A stretch of 64,000 nt of DNA from Taudactylus pleione (GCA_031769625.1 JAUIMM010000040.1:15451501-15515500), one strand, 5' to 3'; shown: positions 33,578 to 45,867, numbered from the stretch's first letter. Translations and numbers: made by a program. The notes: generated from the letters alone by a model not told the origin.

Positions 33578-33922
33578 GGGCCGAATTCAATTCAGTGCGA
33601 TGATGAATAGCCGCGAGAGGGAGCTCCCGAAGCTATTCAATACATCGCGCTGTTTGGGCAGCTAAAGGAATTCTTCTCGCACCTCCTTGGGGATGCGAGG
33701 AAAGATCCGACAAAAGTGCCAGGTGCGCAGATGTTTGCCGACTTAGTGCAGCGTTAAAAGCCGCGCGCCTGGCACTTTAGTCAGAGAATGCCGGTTAAGT
33801 CGCAAGAACCAGCATTTTCTGACTTAACCAATTCCCGACCAGGCACACTGCGCAATGTACTGAATAGCTGCGGGAGCTCCTACCTGTGGCTATTCATCAT
33901 CGCACTGAATTGAATTCGGCCC
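33578..33922. mobile_element. MITE with long exact inverted ends
   Basis: GGGCCGAATTCAATTCAGTG at the left is mirrored by CACTGAATTGAATTCGGCCC at the right, and pairing continues through 'cgatgatgaatagc'. ACT flanks both sides, a 3-bp duplication. Internally 'gccgcgcgcctggcactt' pairs with 'aagtgccaggtgcgcag'. Confidence 0.9.
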
Positions 33923-35722
33923 ACTGTTTGGTTTGTATACCAGATACACCAGGCATCATCAAAAGAACAATAGAAAACATAAATTGATTAAATTAAATTG
34001 ATTAAAAACCCCAGCATAGCTCCTAACCCCCTTTCTCCTCCACCCAAAGTAACACCAGTGCTCATACCCTTATATGATTACAGTTAATGGGAGGAGATGA
34101 ACAGAATGTAGACACCCTGCAAAAGCTGCACCCAGCACCACTGTATGACAGGCTGGTACAGTAGCATGAGGTCATCCTTTTGTAGCATTACTCAGCCTAG
34201 CCTATTCAATATTCGTCCGGATCGCTGCCCCCTCTAAAAAAAAAAGGCCCCATGATTGTAAGTGCAGCAAGCATGGGGTTTGTTAGCTTTACAGTCCATG
34301 TCAGCACAATACGTGTACATTTGTTTGCAAGTTAGTACGGTTAGCTAGAATTACAAGTGGTACTCATGTCTGCCAGTGTTGTGTCAAAAGTCCATCCATC
34401 CCTGCCCCTCCATCCCTCCCTTCCTTTCTTCCTTCCTACTTCCTCTTTATGGGTTATCAATGAACTTAATTTTATCAATGAAGTTTATTCATAAAATGTT
34501 TCAATAAACTTCATATATTTCATTTGTTTATTCTAAAACTAGTTTCCAAAATAGTGGCCTCCATGCTTTCTGAAATCAAATCACTCATGCCTACTGAATT
34601 TAAATTAAGATATAAACATTTATATTTCATCTCTGGTCTGGCAGATGAATTCTACATCAAGGACAGGCCAGTCTTCAGCTCAAGCATTCTGAGGCTAATA
34701 ATGTATTTAACTGTAATTTATAGGAACTCAAACAGGCATTCAGAAGGCTAGGGGTGTCAGCACCATGCACAATATGCTGTTAGTGTGTGATGTAGTATCA
34801 GTTTAGATTGATATATTATCAGCAAGGAGAGCTTTCTATAATAGCTTTACTATTAAATAATACAATGTTTTTCGTTAAGTACTCTAGCTGTAAAAGCTAT
34901 GCCTAACACCAAGGATGCAATGTGGTAAAATAGTATATAATCAGCATTAAAGTGATTGGTTACCTTATTTATGCATTACAAACAAACAAAGACTGTGGGG
35001 CCTATTCAGCAAAACTAAATGGCCTGGTAACCATGTGGAAACGCTAGTTTCTGCATATTTTAGTTACCAGGCCATTCATTATCAGGGATCCAAAACTTTG
35101 ATTCCGAGAACAAGCGCCATCTTCAGACGGCGCTTGTTTTTGGATCCATGCTCTTCCTATGGGAAGCAGTTTTGGGGATACGAAGAGGGATCCCTCCGCC
35201 GTCGCCTCCTCACTACCTCCCCGGTGGCTGTGCGCATGAGTGACCCGATGTCACGCATGCATAGCTGGGCTGACGGGGAGGAGGCAAGTACTGCAGCTAC
35301 ATCTGTAACTGCGATACTAAACGAGGGTACAGCTGCTTTCGGAGCAGCTGTCCCCACACCGGAGCAATGATGAATTGCTCCGGTGTCACGTTTCCACCAC
35401 TGTGAGTTGGATACTTAAGGAAACTCCTTTATCATGTAGTAATCACTACTATCCCAATGCCCAGGGAAACAAATGAGCTGGCCTAATTTTTCTGCAACAA
35501 AATTGTTCTACATTTTCACCTTATATGGTGATCATCTTCTATGATATTCTTTGATAATGTCACAGCTGAGTAGAGGGGAATACAGTTTATTAGAATTAAC
35601 TAGATATTTATAATATCTAGTAAGTTATTATAATTATCTAGTTATATCATATTATATTATAATATTAGTAATCCCTAGTAAGAGAAAATAACATGCTAAT
35701 CATCTTGACTAGGTTGCTAATC
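33923..35722. other. Unassigned, with a pyrimidine tract and a hairpin
   Basis: 34386-34444 is a tccatccctccctt-type pyrimidine tract. 35010-35072 forms a hairpin (ggcctggtaac.../...gttaccaggcc) following 'ggggcctattcagc', probably one end of a MITE without partner. The rest is not recognised. Confidence 0.35.
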
Positions 35723-36114
35723 CATACCTGCCAACTTTCTGGCCGCTCCTTCCGGGAGGGAGCAGCCAGATCGGCAGAATGGGGGGGTGCATGGCCGACC
35801 AAAGGGGGAGTGGCTGGGTGGGTGACATCACTTGTAGGCGTGGTGGGGGTGGGGTCACACGATCGCGTTAGTTTGGCCCCGCCGCCCCCACTACACAATG
35901 CCGATAAAATAGGCATTGTGAAGCAGGGGGTGGAGCCAAAATGACGCGAATCATGTCAGTGCCCCCCCCCCGCTGCGGGGATTGCAGGGGTTATTGCGGG
36001 GGGGATAGGAGGGGTTGGCGGCAGCCGGGAGAATTGCCTGCCTTCCTGGGAGGTTGGGAGCGGCACCTGATTTTTGGGAGGCTCCCGACCAAATCGGGAG
36101 GGTAGGCAAGTATG
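35723..36114. mobile_element. MITE with CATACCTGCCAAC termini
   Basis: CATACCTGCCAACTTTC at the left is mirrored by GGGAGGGTAGGCAAGTATG at the right. GC-rich interior with 'cgggaggga' and 'ctcccgacc' inverse motifs. Duplication not clear. Confidence 0.75.
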
Positions 36115-36469
36115 TGCTACTCCCACTGCTGGTCAGCTATACTGTACCTGCTCAACATCTACACTCTCAGCATCAAACCAGATTAAGGGTCAAGATCACT
36201 GAAGTCGAGGGGGTCGGGGCAAGAGACTAAACTTTTTAGACTGAGCAATACTGGTCAGTTAAATTAATGGACAGGGGATATATACATATATATAATGCAT
36301 AGTGGAGGTTATGTTATTAATTTCAATAAGATAAAATGATTAATTGATCCAACCCGTAAAGAGTTAATATGTATTCCAAAATGCCTAATATCTATTCCAA
36401 AACAGCTTGTAATCAAAGGTAATTACTTCTAAAGGCAAAAAAACTTGGTCATGCCAATTTAGACCTTAC
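36115..36469. other. AT-rich, nothing recognised
   Basis: No feature that I can support. Confidence 0.4.
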
Positions 36470-37600
36470 ATGAAATGAGGTAATAACCTTGGGGGATAAA
36501 AGGGAGATCCCTGGCCCAGGCACCATTCATTTCCAGACTGGTGAACTGAGCAGAATGCTGAGAGACTGATATTTTGAGTCTAGGATAAAAGTAAGTAATC
36601 TTTGCACTTTTATGATTTTACAGAATAATTAGTGTAGACTAAACTATTTATTTAAGTTACTATTGTTTAATAGGCTTACCTTCCTGGTGGATTTAAATCT
36701 CCAGTAGAAGTACTGTAGATAACCATTTGCTAACAAGACTGACTGACTGAGAGACTGACTGTTTGATCCTATGCTAATAGTAAGTAGTTCATGTTTATCC
36801 CTCTATAATTTTACATAAGAACTGGTAGAGTCCAAACCATTTATAAAAGTGATTTTAAGTTTTTTTAAGATTGTAATGTGCCAATTATATAAATGTAATT
36901 GCTTTATTTGTATAGAGATAAACTAATAAGGTCCATTGTCAAATGACAGATGGTATCCAGGATTGCACCACAAATGTGATTAAGAGTTTGGAGGCATACA
37001 ATTATCTGAAGCCCAACTGGGATTAACACATACACCAATTCAGTAAGTTCTGAAGCTATATTTATCAGCATCTAAATGTTGTAGGAGTTCTATAGTTGAT
37101 TATCATTATGAATGCTTGTCCATATGTTACATGTACTAGTTGTCTTTATATATACCAACATACTTTACGGCTAAGAGCCTAGATTATGAATATTTTGCTA
37201 TGAAGTTTTTAAACTCATGCTGCATGTTATAACTGTTTGAAAAATGTATTATAGATCAATTATGTATATGTACATATATTATATAAAAACCTACGTGGAC
37301 TTTTCATTATGATTATGAAAGTATTATGTTTGTACTTGTTGTTTATGTTTTGATACCGAGACACCCCATTAATATCTTAAAGATACCCCTGAGGAAGTCA
37401 TTTATGACGAAACACGTTGGATGACAAGATATCAAGATCCAAAGTGGGCCCTTCAGGCTCTCAAAGAGCTTGTCCCTATAAAGGAAGACAGCAAGTATAC
37501 TAACATCTGTCCCACAGTGGTCAAAAGGTCTATGTAAATATGTGAGAAAGCTTTAAATGTGATTTTACATTTTTTTTTATAAAACTGTGCACTAAAAGGA
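36470..37600 (+). mobile_element. Possible Penelope-type leader with internal duplication and ribozyme-like core
   Basis: Two diverged tandem copies of about 175 bp begin 'gagagactgat' (36560) and 'gagagactgac' (36750), each followed by a 'ctaggataaaagtaagta'-like segment. At 37389-37413 is CTGAGGA, a 4-bp stem GTCA/TGAC with loop TTTA, then GAAAC. The phrase 'gaggaagtc...gacgaaacacgttgg' is a common motif of amphibian retroelement leaders. Assignment to Penelope is from this resemblance only. Confidence 0.35.
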
Positions 37601-37704
37601 AAGAAGGTTATTAGTTGTATTTGGATGAACTAAGGTTAAAAAGGTCTCATAGTAGGCCCGATAGGAGGAATAAAAACTTCACCCTTATCACCTCACAACA
37701 CTGT

Positions 37705-38037
37705 CAGTGGTTCCCAAACTTTTTCGAATCACGGCGCCCTAGAGTATCAGCATTTCTTCCACGGCACCCCTGGGCCAAAAGTTTCTTATTGAGAAATTCA
37801 GCAAAAATTAAATTTCGTAAATTGTGCTTATGACACCCTTAGGTTCAGTTATGTGGTGGTTGACAGGGCTGCGCTTCTTTTTGTCCACATATTTTTTGAT
37901 TGACAGTCATTAGCAGTGGTTTTGCCTATTATACTGACTAAAAATTATTTTATTTGGTATTGGACCACCAACCCAAGCAACCTGCAAGTGTCCTGAGGCA
38001 CCCCAGTGTGCCATGGCACCCAGTTTGGAAACTACTG
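37705..38037. mobile_element. hAT-like MITE, CAGTGGTTCCCAAACT termini
   Basis: CAGTGGTTCCCAAACTTTTT at the left and AGTTTGGAAACTACTG at the right are inverted repeats. 'cggcgcccta'/'ccacggcacccc' and 'tgccatggcaccc' repeat inside. The flanking octamers agree only partly. Confidence 0.8.
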
Positions 38038-38141
38038 CTCTATGTAATAGGGACAAAAATTATTCCATATGAAGGGGGAATTCAACCCCATATAGAGTTT
38101 TGCAATCCATTTTAGGCACTCCCCAAAGAACCAACATTATC

Positions 38142-38146
<5 letters not shown>

Positions 38147-38180
<34 letters not shown>

Positions 38181-38182
38181 CG
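38147..38182. repeat. (AT)n microsatellite
   Basis: Mostly TA units with two G interruptions at the left edge. Confidence 0.9.
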
Positions 38183-38894
38183 CACAAAATGGACAGCACT
38201 CCAGGGACTCCAGAAAAAATTACCACAGCGCACAGCTGAACAGACCAACTTTTCAGACATCTACTACATCTTTTTTCAAGGGCCAAGGCCATTTAGAGAT
38301 TAATGGGGTCCGAGTATTGGGGGCATGGCCAAATCTGGGAGGTGTGGCCATACCGCTTCCAAAAAAAATACAATGCGCTACATTGTGTGGTGCAAAGGGG
38401 GACATTTGTTAACCTCAGAAGCTAGCATGGGCCCTTTCAACAGGCCCGGGCCAACAGTACCTATTCTACCCCCTCTTAGCCGGTACTTCAATGCTACAGA
38501 AAAATGTAGATACTTGTGTCTGGTGCCTTCAAATTTACCAAACCAGAGAGGGAAAGATTAATGTAGAATTGCATCAGGAATAGCTGATGAAAGAACTTTG
38601 AATAGAGTTATGAAATGTGGATAAACCTATTGGGGTCTCTTGCGTGTTTGTACAAAATATCCTGAGTGTCATCGATTGATCAATAATATATATTTATTTT
38701 TCTATAGATAGATAGCTATTGGCATATATTAGAATCACTGTTTGTTCCTTAAATTAGTCTTCACCCAGCACTTGCACTGAAATTGGGGATGCTCGCACAC
38801 ACCAAAGTCAGAATTGCTAATTGCAGAAATATATTTGGCCATGCAAGTACATTTTTACGGATATATAAACCTGTATATGTGTCTAGATTATAAA
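38183..38894. other. Unassigned DNA
   Basis: Nothing recognised besides short 'ggggcatggccaaa'/'ggtgtggccatac' direct repeats at 38320-38350. Confidence 0.35.
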
Positions 38895-39330
38895 CTAGCA
38901 GAAGTACCCGGCATTGCCCCAGTTTAAATCTTCAACTTATTAGGTTTTATTATGTGGTGCTGGTCCTGGTAAATACAGGGTGACCCTATTCATTTTTTTC
39001 CCCTGTATTTCCAGAACCTGGACTGGATCAGAACCTAGTGCGGGGGACCTCTATATAGTTTGTCCCCTGTATTTTGGCAACCAGGGGTGGTTTTGACTAG
39101 CCCTGTGCTGGTTGTGCTTAAATAGGGGGACCCTACATCGTTTGTCCCCCGTATTTTGCACAACCAGCACTGGGCCACAAAAGCAGACGCTGGTTGCTCA
39201 TTTGGGGGGGAGGCCATGCATTTTTTTTAAATTTCACTCAGGCTTTAATTTTTTTTTTTTTAAATACAGCAGCACAGAAGGATCTCACTGATTCATGCAT
39301 CTGTGTTTATTTTTTTACAGACAGATGCAT
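38895..39330 (-). mobile_element. Helitron-like 3' end in reverse, with shared 'ctggttctgg' sequence
   Basis: CTAGCAGAAGTACCCGGCATTGCCCCAG read on the minus strand gives a hairpin-like CCxxGCAATGCCGGG followed by TACTTCTGCTAG, the layout of the element end at 52303-52335. The sequence to the right is a diverged copy of 26570-26900 in the palindrome. The 5' end is not identified. Confidence 0.5.
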
Positions 39331-39539
39331 GCATCACGTCTCTCCCTGATTCGTGAATGCATCTGTCTGCTATCCTGCATGAACTAAAGATCTGCAAATC
39401 TTTAGATCGTGCACGATAGTTCTTGTGACACATCGTGCAGCTGTTGCTGCACATCATTTCCTGGAGTGCTGGGGAGCTGCCGGGGAGAGTTCAAGGGAAA
39501 TCACTCATGATATTGTATCATGAGCACATCGTCTAGTGT
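39331..39539. mobile_element. Left part of an outer MITE split by a hAT element
   Basis: Ends 'cacatcgtctagtgt'. The text resumes after the hAT at 41667 with 'tctagtgtgtatgcagcttt', together recreating the right end seen in the element at 40927-41278. Its left terminus is unclear. Confidence 0.55.
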
Positions 39540-39794
39540 CAGGGCCGGATTAACGGGGGGGAGACAGGGGCAGTCGTCCCTGGGCCCCCACACTTATCGG
39601 GGTTAAAGTGGGCTCCGCCCGACGCCGCAGGGAGGCTCTATTTGCCAGGCGCCCGGTGACATTTTGTTAGTAGCGGGTGCCTGGCTCCCTTCCTGGACGT
39701 CTCTCCAATAGTGCAGAGAAGCAGCCAAGCGGAGCAGACTGCAGCAGACTCGGGAGCGGGGCTTAAGGTAAGTATTAGGTTGGTTTTTTTTTGT

Positions 39795-40110
39795 GCAAGC
39801 GGCTTTACTACTGGGGGCATAACTTGGGGGGCATTACTATTAAGGGCACTACTACTGGGGGACGGGGCATTACTACTGGGGTACTACTACAGAGGAAGCG
39901 TTACTACTGGGGGCACTAATACAGGGGCATTATTACTGGGGCCTTACTATTGGGGGCGCTACCACAGGAGGCATTACTACTGGGAGCACTACTAATGGAG
40001 GTATTGCATAAGGGGCACCACTCCTGGGTGCACTACATAAAGGGTACCACTACTGTGGGCTCTGAATATGGGGCACTACCACTGTGGGCACTGACACTAC
40101 TGGGGCACTG
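39795..40110. repeat. 'ttactactgggggca' minisatellite in the hAT element
   Basis: Irregular units of 15-30 bp based on 'attactactgggggcacta'. This is the inverse of the theme 'tagtgcccccagtagtag' in the hAT element at 10756-11829, so the two share an ancestor or expanded the same seed. Confidence 0.8.
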
Positions 40111-40627
40111 CAAAAGGAGTACCTGTCATGACCAGGGTTTTGCAGCGTGGAGGTTGTGGTCCTCGCCGGTGGGAGCGCTGTGGCGCGGTCCTTCCAGTGA
40201 GGGAGCTGGCGCATTGAGACTGGCATTGGGTGTGTGCGGGGTTCTGCCAGCATTGGACCATCCTGGCAAGGGTAAGTCTAGCACCATCTCAGCATCACAG
40301 GTACATGGGACATAGTGATCCTATTCTGATGTGTCAGGTGATCTCTCCAGCCACTCACACTCTGCTGCTGGGTACTTAAGGGGGTTTGGAGCTCCCTGTA
40401 GTTGCCAGTGCAACGTGTTTCACAGTGTCTGCTATGTGAGAGTTCCTGCACTCCTGGACCTTAGTGTTGTGCTCCGGTGCCTGCCCTAACTCCTTGTTGG
40501 CCGCTGGCTTCCTGCATAGCTGCACCACTCTGCATTGCCTTGCTCTCTGCTAGAGATCAGCCCTGCACCTTCCACCAGACCCACTCCTGCCTGAACCTGT
40601 CTCCTCAGTTAACCCATTCCTGCGCAG

Positions 40628-40918
40628 TCATCTCTCAGCATTTCTGGATTTCCCTTCAGCCAATACCACAGCATTTCTGGATTTCCCTTCAGCCATTATC
40701 ACAGCACCTCTGGATTTCCCTTCAGCCATTATAACAGCACCTCTGGATTTCCCTTCTGCCATTATCACAGCACCTCTGGATTTCCCTTCAGCCAATACCA
40801 CAGCACTTCTGGATTTCCCTTCAGCCATTATCACAGCACTACCAGATTTCCCTTCAGCCATTGTCACCGTATTACCAGATTTCCCCTCAGCCATTATTAC
40901 AGCATTACTGGATTTCCC
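40628..40918. repeat. 33-bp minisatellite, nine units, inside the LTR
   Basis: 'ggatttcccttcagccatta' starts at 40646 and recurs at exact 33-bp steps to 40910. As 33 is divisible by three, the minus strand stays open as an 11-residue repeat (AEGKSRGAVIM), which is a by-product rather than a gene. Confidence 0.9.
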
Positions 40919-40926
40919 TCTCAGTA

Positions 40927-41278
40927 AAGGTGCATACACACATAACGATTTTTTGAACGATTATCGTTAAACGATATCGTTTAACGATAATCGTTTGAAA
41001 AAATCGTTCACTTTCTGAGTCAAACGATGACCGATTATTGTTCATGCGCGTTCACGTTTGTAGTTTGTAGTTTGTAGTTCAGTCAGACTTGTCAACTCAA
41101 CGATTTTCATTAAGTTAATATGCAAAAATCGTTTGTAGTTCATAAAAATCGTTCATTACATTTAAATGAACATAGTAAATGAACAACTTTAGTAAACGAT
41201 TTTAGTTCATTTTTTCAAGGTAGAAAATCGTTTACTAAAATCGTTCATTAACTCAATCGTTGTGTGTGTATGCAGCTT
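40927..41278. mobile_element. AACGATT-rich MITE inside the LTR
   Basis: AAGGTGCATACACACATAAC at the left is mirrored by 'gttgtgtgtgtatgcagctt' at the right, with TA on both sides. The interior repeats 'aacgat', 'atcgttt' and 'tagttca' in both orientations. Same family as 58450-58796. Confidence 0.85.
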
Positions 41279-41666
41279 TACTGTTCAGCATACTTGGATA
41301 TTTACTTCACTTCCACAGCCTAATTGGACTCACCTGATTCATCTGTCACTGATCTGGACATTTGTTTACTCCCATCCACCTCAGTCTCCTTCAGTCACAT
41401 ATTACTCTGTCATTACTGGACTTAAGTATATATTTGTTCATGTCTACCAACAGTCACATTAAACAACCCACCTCTCCGTTTAAATCAGTTCTGGTGTCTG
41501 CTCCTGTTTCCACCCCGGGTCCACAACAAACACAGGTCCTAACAGTACCACTACTGTGGGCTCCGCATAAGGTCCCCATTGCACATACCCCCAGTTCGTC
41601 CACATTTAATAGAGGCCCCCACATGTTTGTTGCCTAGAGACCCCCATAGATCTTAATCCGGCCCTG

Positions 41667-42074
41667 TCTAGTGTGTATGCAGCTTTAGATTGCAGAATAC
41701 ACATGAAATACTCTGCTTACTCAATTGAACCAGGAGAGGGGCATTGAGAGTTACTAGTAATCCACATACAGCACATATTTCATTAATTCAACTCTTATAC
41801 ACAGTGTCATTGCTATACTCATTAAGCCCCTACTTGGGGAAATCACACAAATATTTGCATAGCTGTTGAGGTATCATGATATTGCTGTTTTGAAATTTCA
41901 ACCTGACTTTGGCTGTTGGTTGCTACAAAGTAACAGCAGGCGGCAGAGAGGACTGTAACATAACAGAAAAGAGGAGCAAGCGGTTGTACCTTCACTACTC
42001 ACAAACGTTTCACATTGTGCTTATCCATATAAATTCTTGTGAACCAGGGATATGTTTGGTGCAAGTGCGCACTG
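41667..42074. other. Right part of the outer MITE, then unassigned DNA
   Basis: 41667-41690 completes the outer MITE end. The rest is not recognised. Confidence 0.4.
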
Positions 42075-42660
42075 AGGGCCTGATTCAGAGCCGCTCGTAA
42101 GCGGCCGAGCAATGTACGCTCATCTGCGCATGTGTATGGGTCGTAATGCGCATGCGCCAACCAGTCATTGCGGTTGGAAATCGAGTGCTCGCAAAATAGC
42201 GAGTGCCTGCTAATTTGAGTGACAGGATGAGGCGTTTGTGGGTGGTAACAGGGGAAGGTGCTTGAAAACGGGGAGTGGTGATCTGAACGCAGGCGTGCCA
42301 ATCGGTCAAAATGGGCGTTTTAAGGGTGTGCATAATTAACAAAGCAGCGTCATCGACCACGTCACTTGGTTGTTTCTTAGCCTGAACTGTTCGCATGTTT
42401 GCGGTAGGAAAATCCAACCACAAGCACTGCGAGCAGTTCATACGCCTTTCGATGTACTCGATTAATCAAATGAATAACGGAGATGACGTAGGATGCGAGC
42501 GGCCAGGGCACATCTTTACAAAATAGCGATGGCATGTTTCGTTCGCTCGCTCAGACATAGAGGCGTCAACAGACCGCAAAGAGCGAGCGCTCAATTTAAA
42601 TAGCCGGCCCCTTTTTCTGAACGAGCGAGCGCAAATAGCGTCCGGCTCTGAATTAGGCCC
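42075..42660. mobile_element. 586-bp MITE, GGGCCTGATTCAGAGC termini (copy B)
   Basis: Same length and order as 9515-10100, for example sharing 'gtgacaggatgaggcgtttg' and 'cgtcatcgaccacgtcactt'. Flanks are TGA and TGC, an imperfect duplication. Differences from copy A are scattered substitutions and small balanced indels, so the two copies are of moderate age. Confidence 0.85.
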
Positions 42661-43342
42661 TGCACATAATAACAGCTATAAAACCAAGCGTACGGATATG
42701 GGTGGTCCAACAGCAGAGATGTGTGCAACTGTTCATATGGGAAAATAATATATACAGTTAGTTCTGTGCATGCAAAGTGAGAGTAATAATGTCCAACTTG
42801 TGTTTCACTCTGCATCAGACCCTGCGCATAGAAGACTGCACCCATCATCAGAATGCTATAGAGAATCTCACATATTTGTGGATATCATTAGCAAGTTTAT
42901 CATATAAGGGGACTTTCATTTTAGATTGTAGTGGTGCTTTAAGTTCAGGTATATAACCTGGAACACAAATGAATAATCACTAAAATAGATGTGCACATGG
43001 ATTATTTTCTTTTAGACATGTTTTCATTTTTATTTCTTTCCAGTATTGTACAATTGTGTTAATCCAAAAATAACTCCAGTGAAAGGTTTGTAACCAATCA
43101 AACCGATAAGTCTATACCAAGTCATTTTCTTCCACGGAATTTATATCAACCATGTGTACAGCTTGTCATAGTAGGCTTGTGATAAGGGTCTCGGGACGAT
43201 TTTATGATGGGGGGGACAACAAAAAGTTGTTCTGGTGCCCACCCCCCCTCTCTTCCCCCCTCCTTCCCCTCCCTCTCTCTCTCTTATCTGAGCCTCTGAG
43301 TGGCAGCAGCGGATGGTCAGACTCAGGCTGCGGGTGTGCTTT
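42661..43342. other. Unassigned DNA
   Basis: Includes a C/T-rich tract at 43240-43285 (ccccccctctcttcc). Nothing else recognised. Confidence 0.4.
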
Positions 43343-43476
43343 ATAGCAATAGGTTGCACAGCCCCTGCACCACAGGGAGGATAAGGAGGTGTAATGTAGG
43401 TTGTTTTAACTTAAAGACTGCACATTACACCTCCTCCTCCATGTAGTGCAGGGGCTGTGCAGCTTATTGCTATATT
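43343..43476. repeat. Foldback with about 55-bp arms
   Basis: 'tagcaataggttgcacagcc' pairs with 'ggctgtgcagcttattgcta', and 'aggaggtgtaatgt' pairs with 'acattacacctcct' nearer the centre. Spacer about 20 bp. A third 'attgcacagcccct' follows at 43484. Confidence 0.75.
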
Positions 43477-45389
43477 GCACAGCCCCTCACCGTCCATGCG
43501 GCTGCTGCTCCTTTCACATATTTGGGGGGGAGGAGGGGGCAGGCTGCCCCCTTGCTCCCCCCATTCAGACGATCATACTTGTGATTGAAAAGAGAGATTT
43601 CATCATTCAAACAACATTTGTTATAAGAAATTGTGTGTCAAAAGTATTCTTAAGAATAACAAATGTGATGTTTTCCATGTTCATGTAAAAAATATTTAAG
43701 TCTGTTGAAAACTTTAAATCTAGAATCTTGCAATAAAATGGTCCATGGAAGTTAGTGATATTTTTCCATATAAGTCAGACAACTGGCATTTGTCCAATCC
43801 AAGCTCATTCCAAAATAGAACTCTCGCAAGAGAGAAAGTGTTTCAGGCAGAATTTGGAACAAAACAAATTACAGTGGATTCAAAGTTTTCATTACCCATC
43901 TTGTTATATAACATCTGCCTCCGCTTCAGACAAAAATAAATAAATAACACAATGATTTTAATGAGAATTTTAAATTTGTAAAAATATTTTTCAGCACATA
44001 ACTTCATGACCTTGAGAAAATGATGCAACCATAAAAATACTTATCTGGAAATGACACTGGATCAAACTTTGTAATTAAAAACTAGTAGTCAAGATAGAAA
44101 ATGTACTGTATATTACTGAGCCCCATTAATAAGTTTCTAAAGCTGGCCATACAAGATGTAATGGGTCTGAGTCTGTCGCAGCGGCAATGGCAGACGCAGT
44201 GGAACGTCGTTATTGGTATGCGCATGCATCTGAGTCGCAAAGCCATGTGTACCAATTTGTACATAAAAGTCACAGGACAGATTTGGACGCATGGTAGTAG
44301 AAATGTGAGGGATGTTCCTGGATGGTGACTAGGAGAAGAGAAGCACTATCTGCTAGTCACACACAGGACAGGCAGTCCCAGGGTGAGGTGTTTTCTCCCC
44401 ATGGGACTGCCAGCCTGGAACGTGATTAGTAGAGAGAGCTTCCAGTGGGAAGTCACTCCCATGTCTGCCCTGCTTTGCTTCTAGGGGCTGCAGCCTATGC
44501 GATGTTTCTACGCATGCACCAGTATGCCAGTGTTAGTGCGCATGTACAGGTCCTGGCACCTGCTTGATCCATTGGGCAACATTAGCAGTCCGGAACTCAG
44601 AACGTCCGGAATGCAGCTCAGCGGGCAGCCCCCTCGTCAAGAAGGATAGGAGCTGCCGCTGATGAGGACACATTTCTAGTTTGAAGACATACAGCAATGA
44701 ACAGCAACTTGTTAGGCTGCAGGCAGACAGATTCATTCTGGTCTCCACTGCAATGGCATACAAGTCTTTGGCGAATTACATTATTGAGTAATATGGACAT
44801 TTGTTTACATTTCATTTAAGCTACTATTTTATTAGAATGACGGAAATAGAGCCTATAGAGATGTCTAATACACAACATTAAGGGCCTGTTTCTGAGCCCA
44901 ACACAAGTCCAAATACGGACACATCTAACGACTTTTGCATACTGCATATGCGCTGCAACATACATATACACTGTAATGAAGACTAGTGCGTGGCTAGTTC
45001 TCTGTTCGAGATATGGGCATTTTTGGGTGTCAATTAGGAAATGGACCAGTCCAGAGTTTCCCTAGGTGCTCCGTGCCTGCACTACTGGAGTAATCAGCAG
45101 GCTCAGGCATGAAGAGGCCCGGACAGAGCAGCACGTGTGGACTCACGATGTCTGCGTGCTGCGACTGAAGGACAGAGGAGCAGAGCAAGCAGAAGATCCA
45201 GGGCAGGTAAGTGTGACTGCTGGAGTGACATGCAGGGGAGGAAACATAGTGGGGAGAGCTGAGGGAGGCCATGAGTGTACCTGAATATGACAGGATGCAT
45301 AGCTTCTTTGTAGATGAGTTGAAAAACACAGGTACACAATTCATATACAGTACAATACAGTAAATGGCTGGAAAGTGTTGATTATTTAG

Positions 45390-45390
<1 letters not shown>
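43477..45390. other. Unassigned DNA
   Basis: 'gggcctgtttctgagcccaa' at 44882 looks like a lone end of the GGGCCTGATTCAG group. No exon or other repeat supported. Confidence 0.35.
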
Positions 45391-45430
<40 letters not shown>

Positions 45431-45434
45431 TACT
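45391..45434. repeat. (ATT)n microsatellite
   Basis: About 13 units followed by ACTACT. Confidence 0.95.
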
Positions 45435-45867
45435 ATAATACATATATTATCCTTTGACCCACAGTACTATACAATGTACATAAACAGTATGAGCAAAACA
45501 AGAAAAAGTGACATACAGCACAGAACATTGAAGGATAGGGACATGGTTTATAAACATTGCTGCATCAGCAGGCATAATACCCAAATAAACAGCAGGCGGC
45601 AGAGCCCAAGTACATGCTTGTGATGCAGTAGACGAGGTGGAGTTTTCCTAGGGAAGCTTAGTGCCAAGGAAAAACTCTTACAGGGCACAGCCCTATAGAC
45701 AATCAGTCTTAATTAAAAATGAAATTATGACTTTAGATTGAATGGTTTACTCTATAAATTGTATGTTACTTTATTGAACCAAGGCATTAATTCATATTTT
45801 CTAGGTAAAAGAGCTCCATTTCCAATATACTGCTAAATAAGACTATCCTGCACACATATGTACTTAC

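Larger units (their letters stand above)
40124..41544. mobile_element. Solo LTR (Ty3/Gypsy-like) with 5-bp duplication
   Basis: Starts TGTCATGACCAGGG and ends AGGTCCTAACA, with GTACC immediately outside both ends (40119-40123, 41545-41549). TG...CA borders and a 5-bp duplication are the signature of an LTR. 1,421 bp including a later MITE insertion of about 350 bp. The tail contains 'ctccacccc'-like pyrimidine stretches common to such LTRs. No internal retroelement genes adjoin, so recombination between two LTRs is inferred. Confidence 0.75.
39540..41666. mobile_element. hAT element with exact 8-bp duplication, host of an LTR
   Basis: Termini CAGGGCCGGATTAACGGG and CTTAATCCGGCCCTG are inverted repeats. 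TCTAGTGT occurs directly outside both ends (39532-39539, 41667-41674). Inside are a minisatellite (39795-40110), a complete LTR-like insertion (40124-41544) and the hAT remainder. No transposase. Confidence 0.9.

Noticed and set aside
40628..40939. 103-codon minus-strand frame of 11-residue repeats
   Set aside because: By-product of the 33-bp minisatellite.
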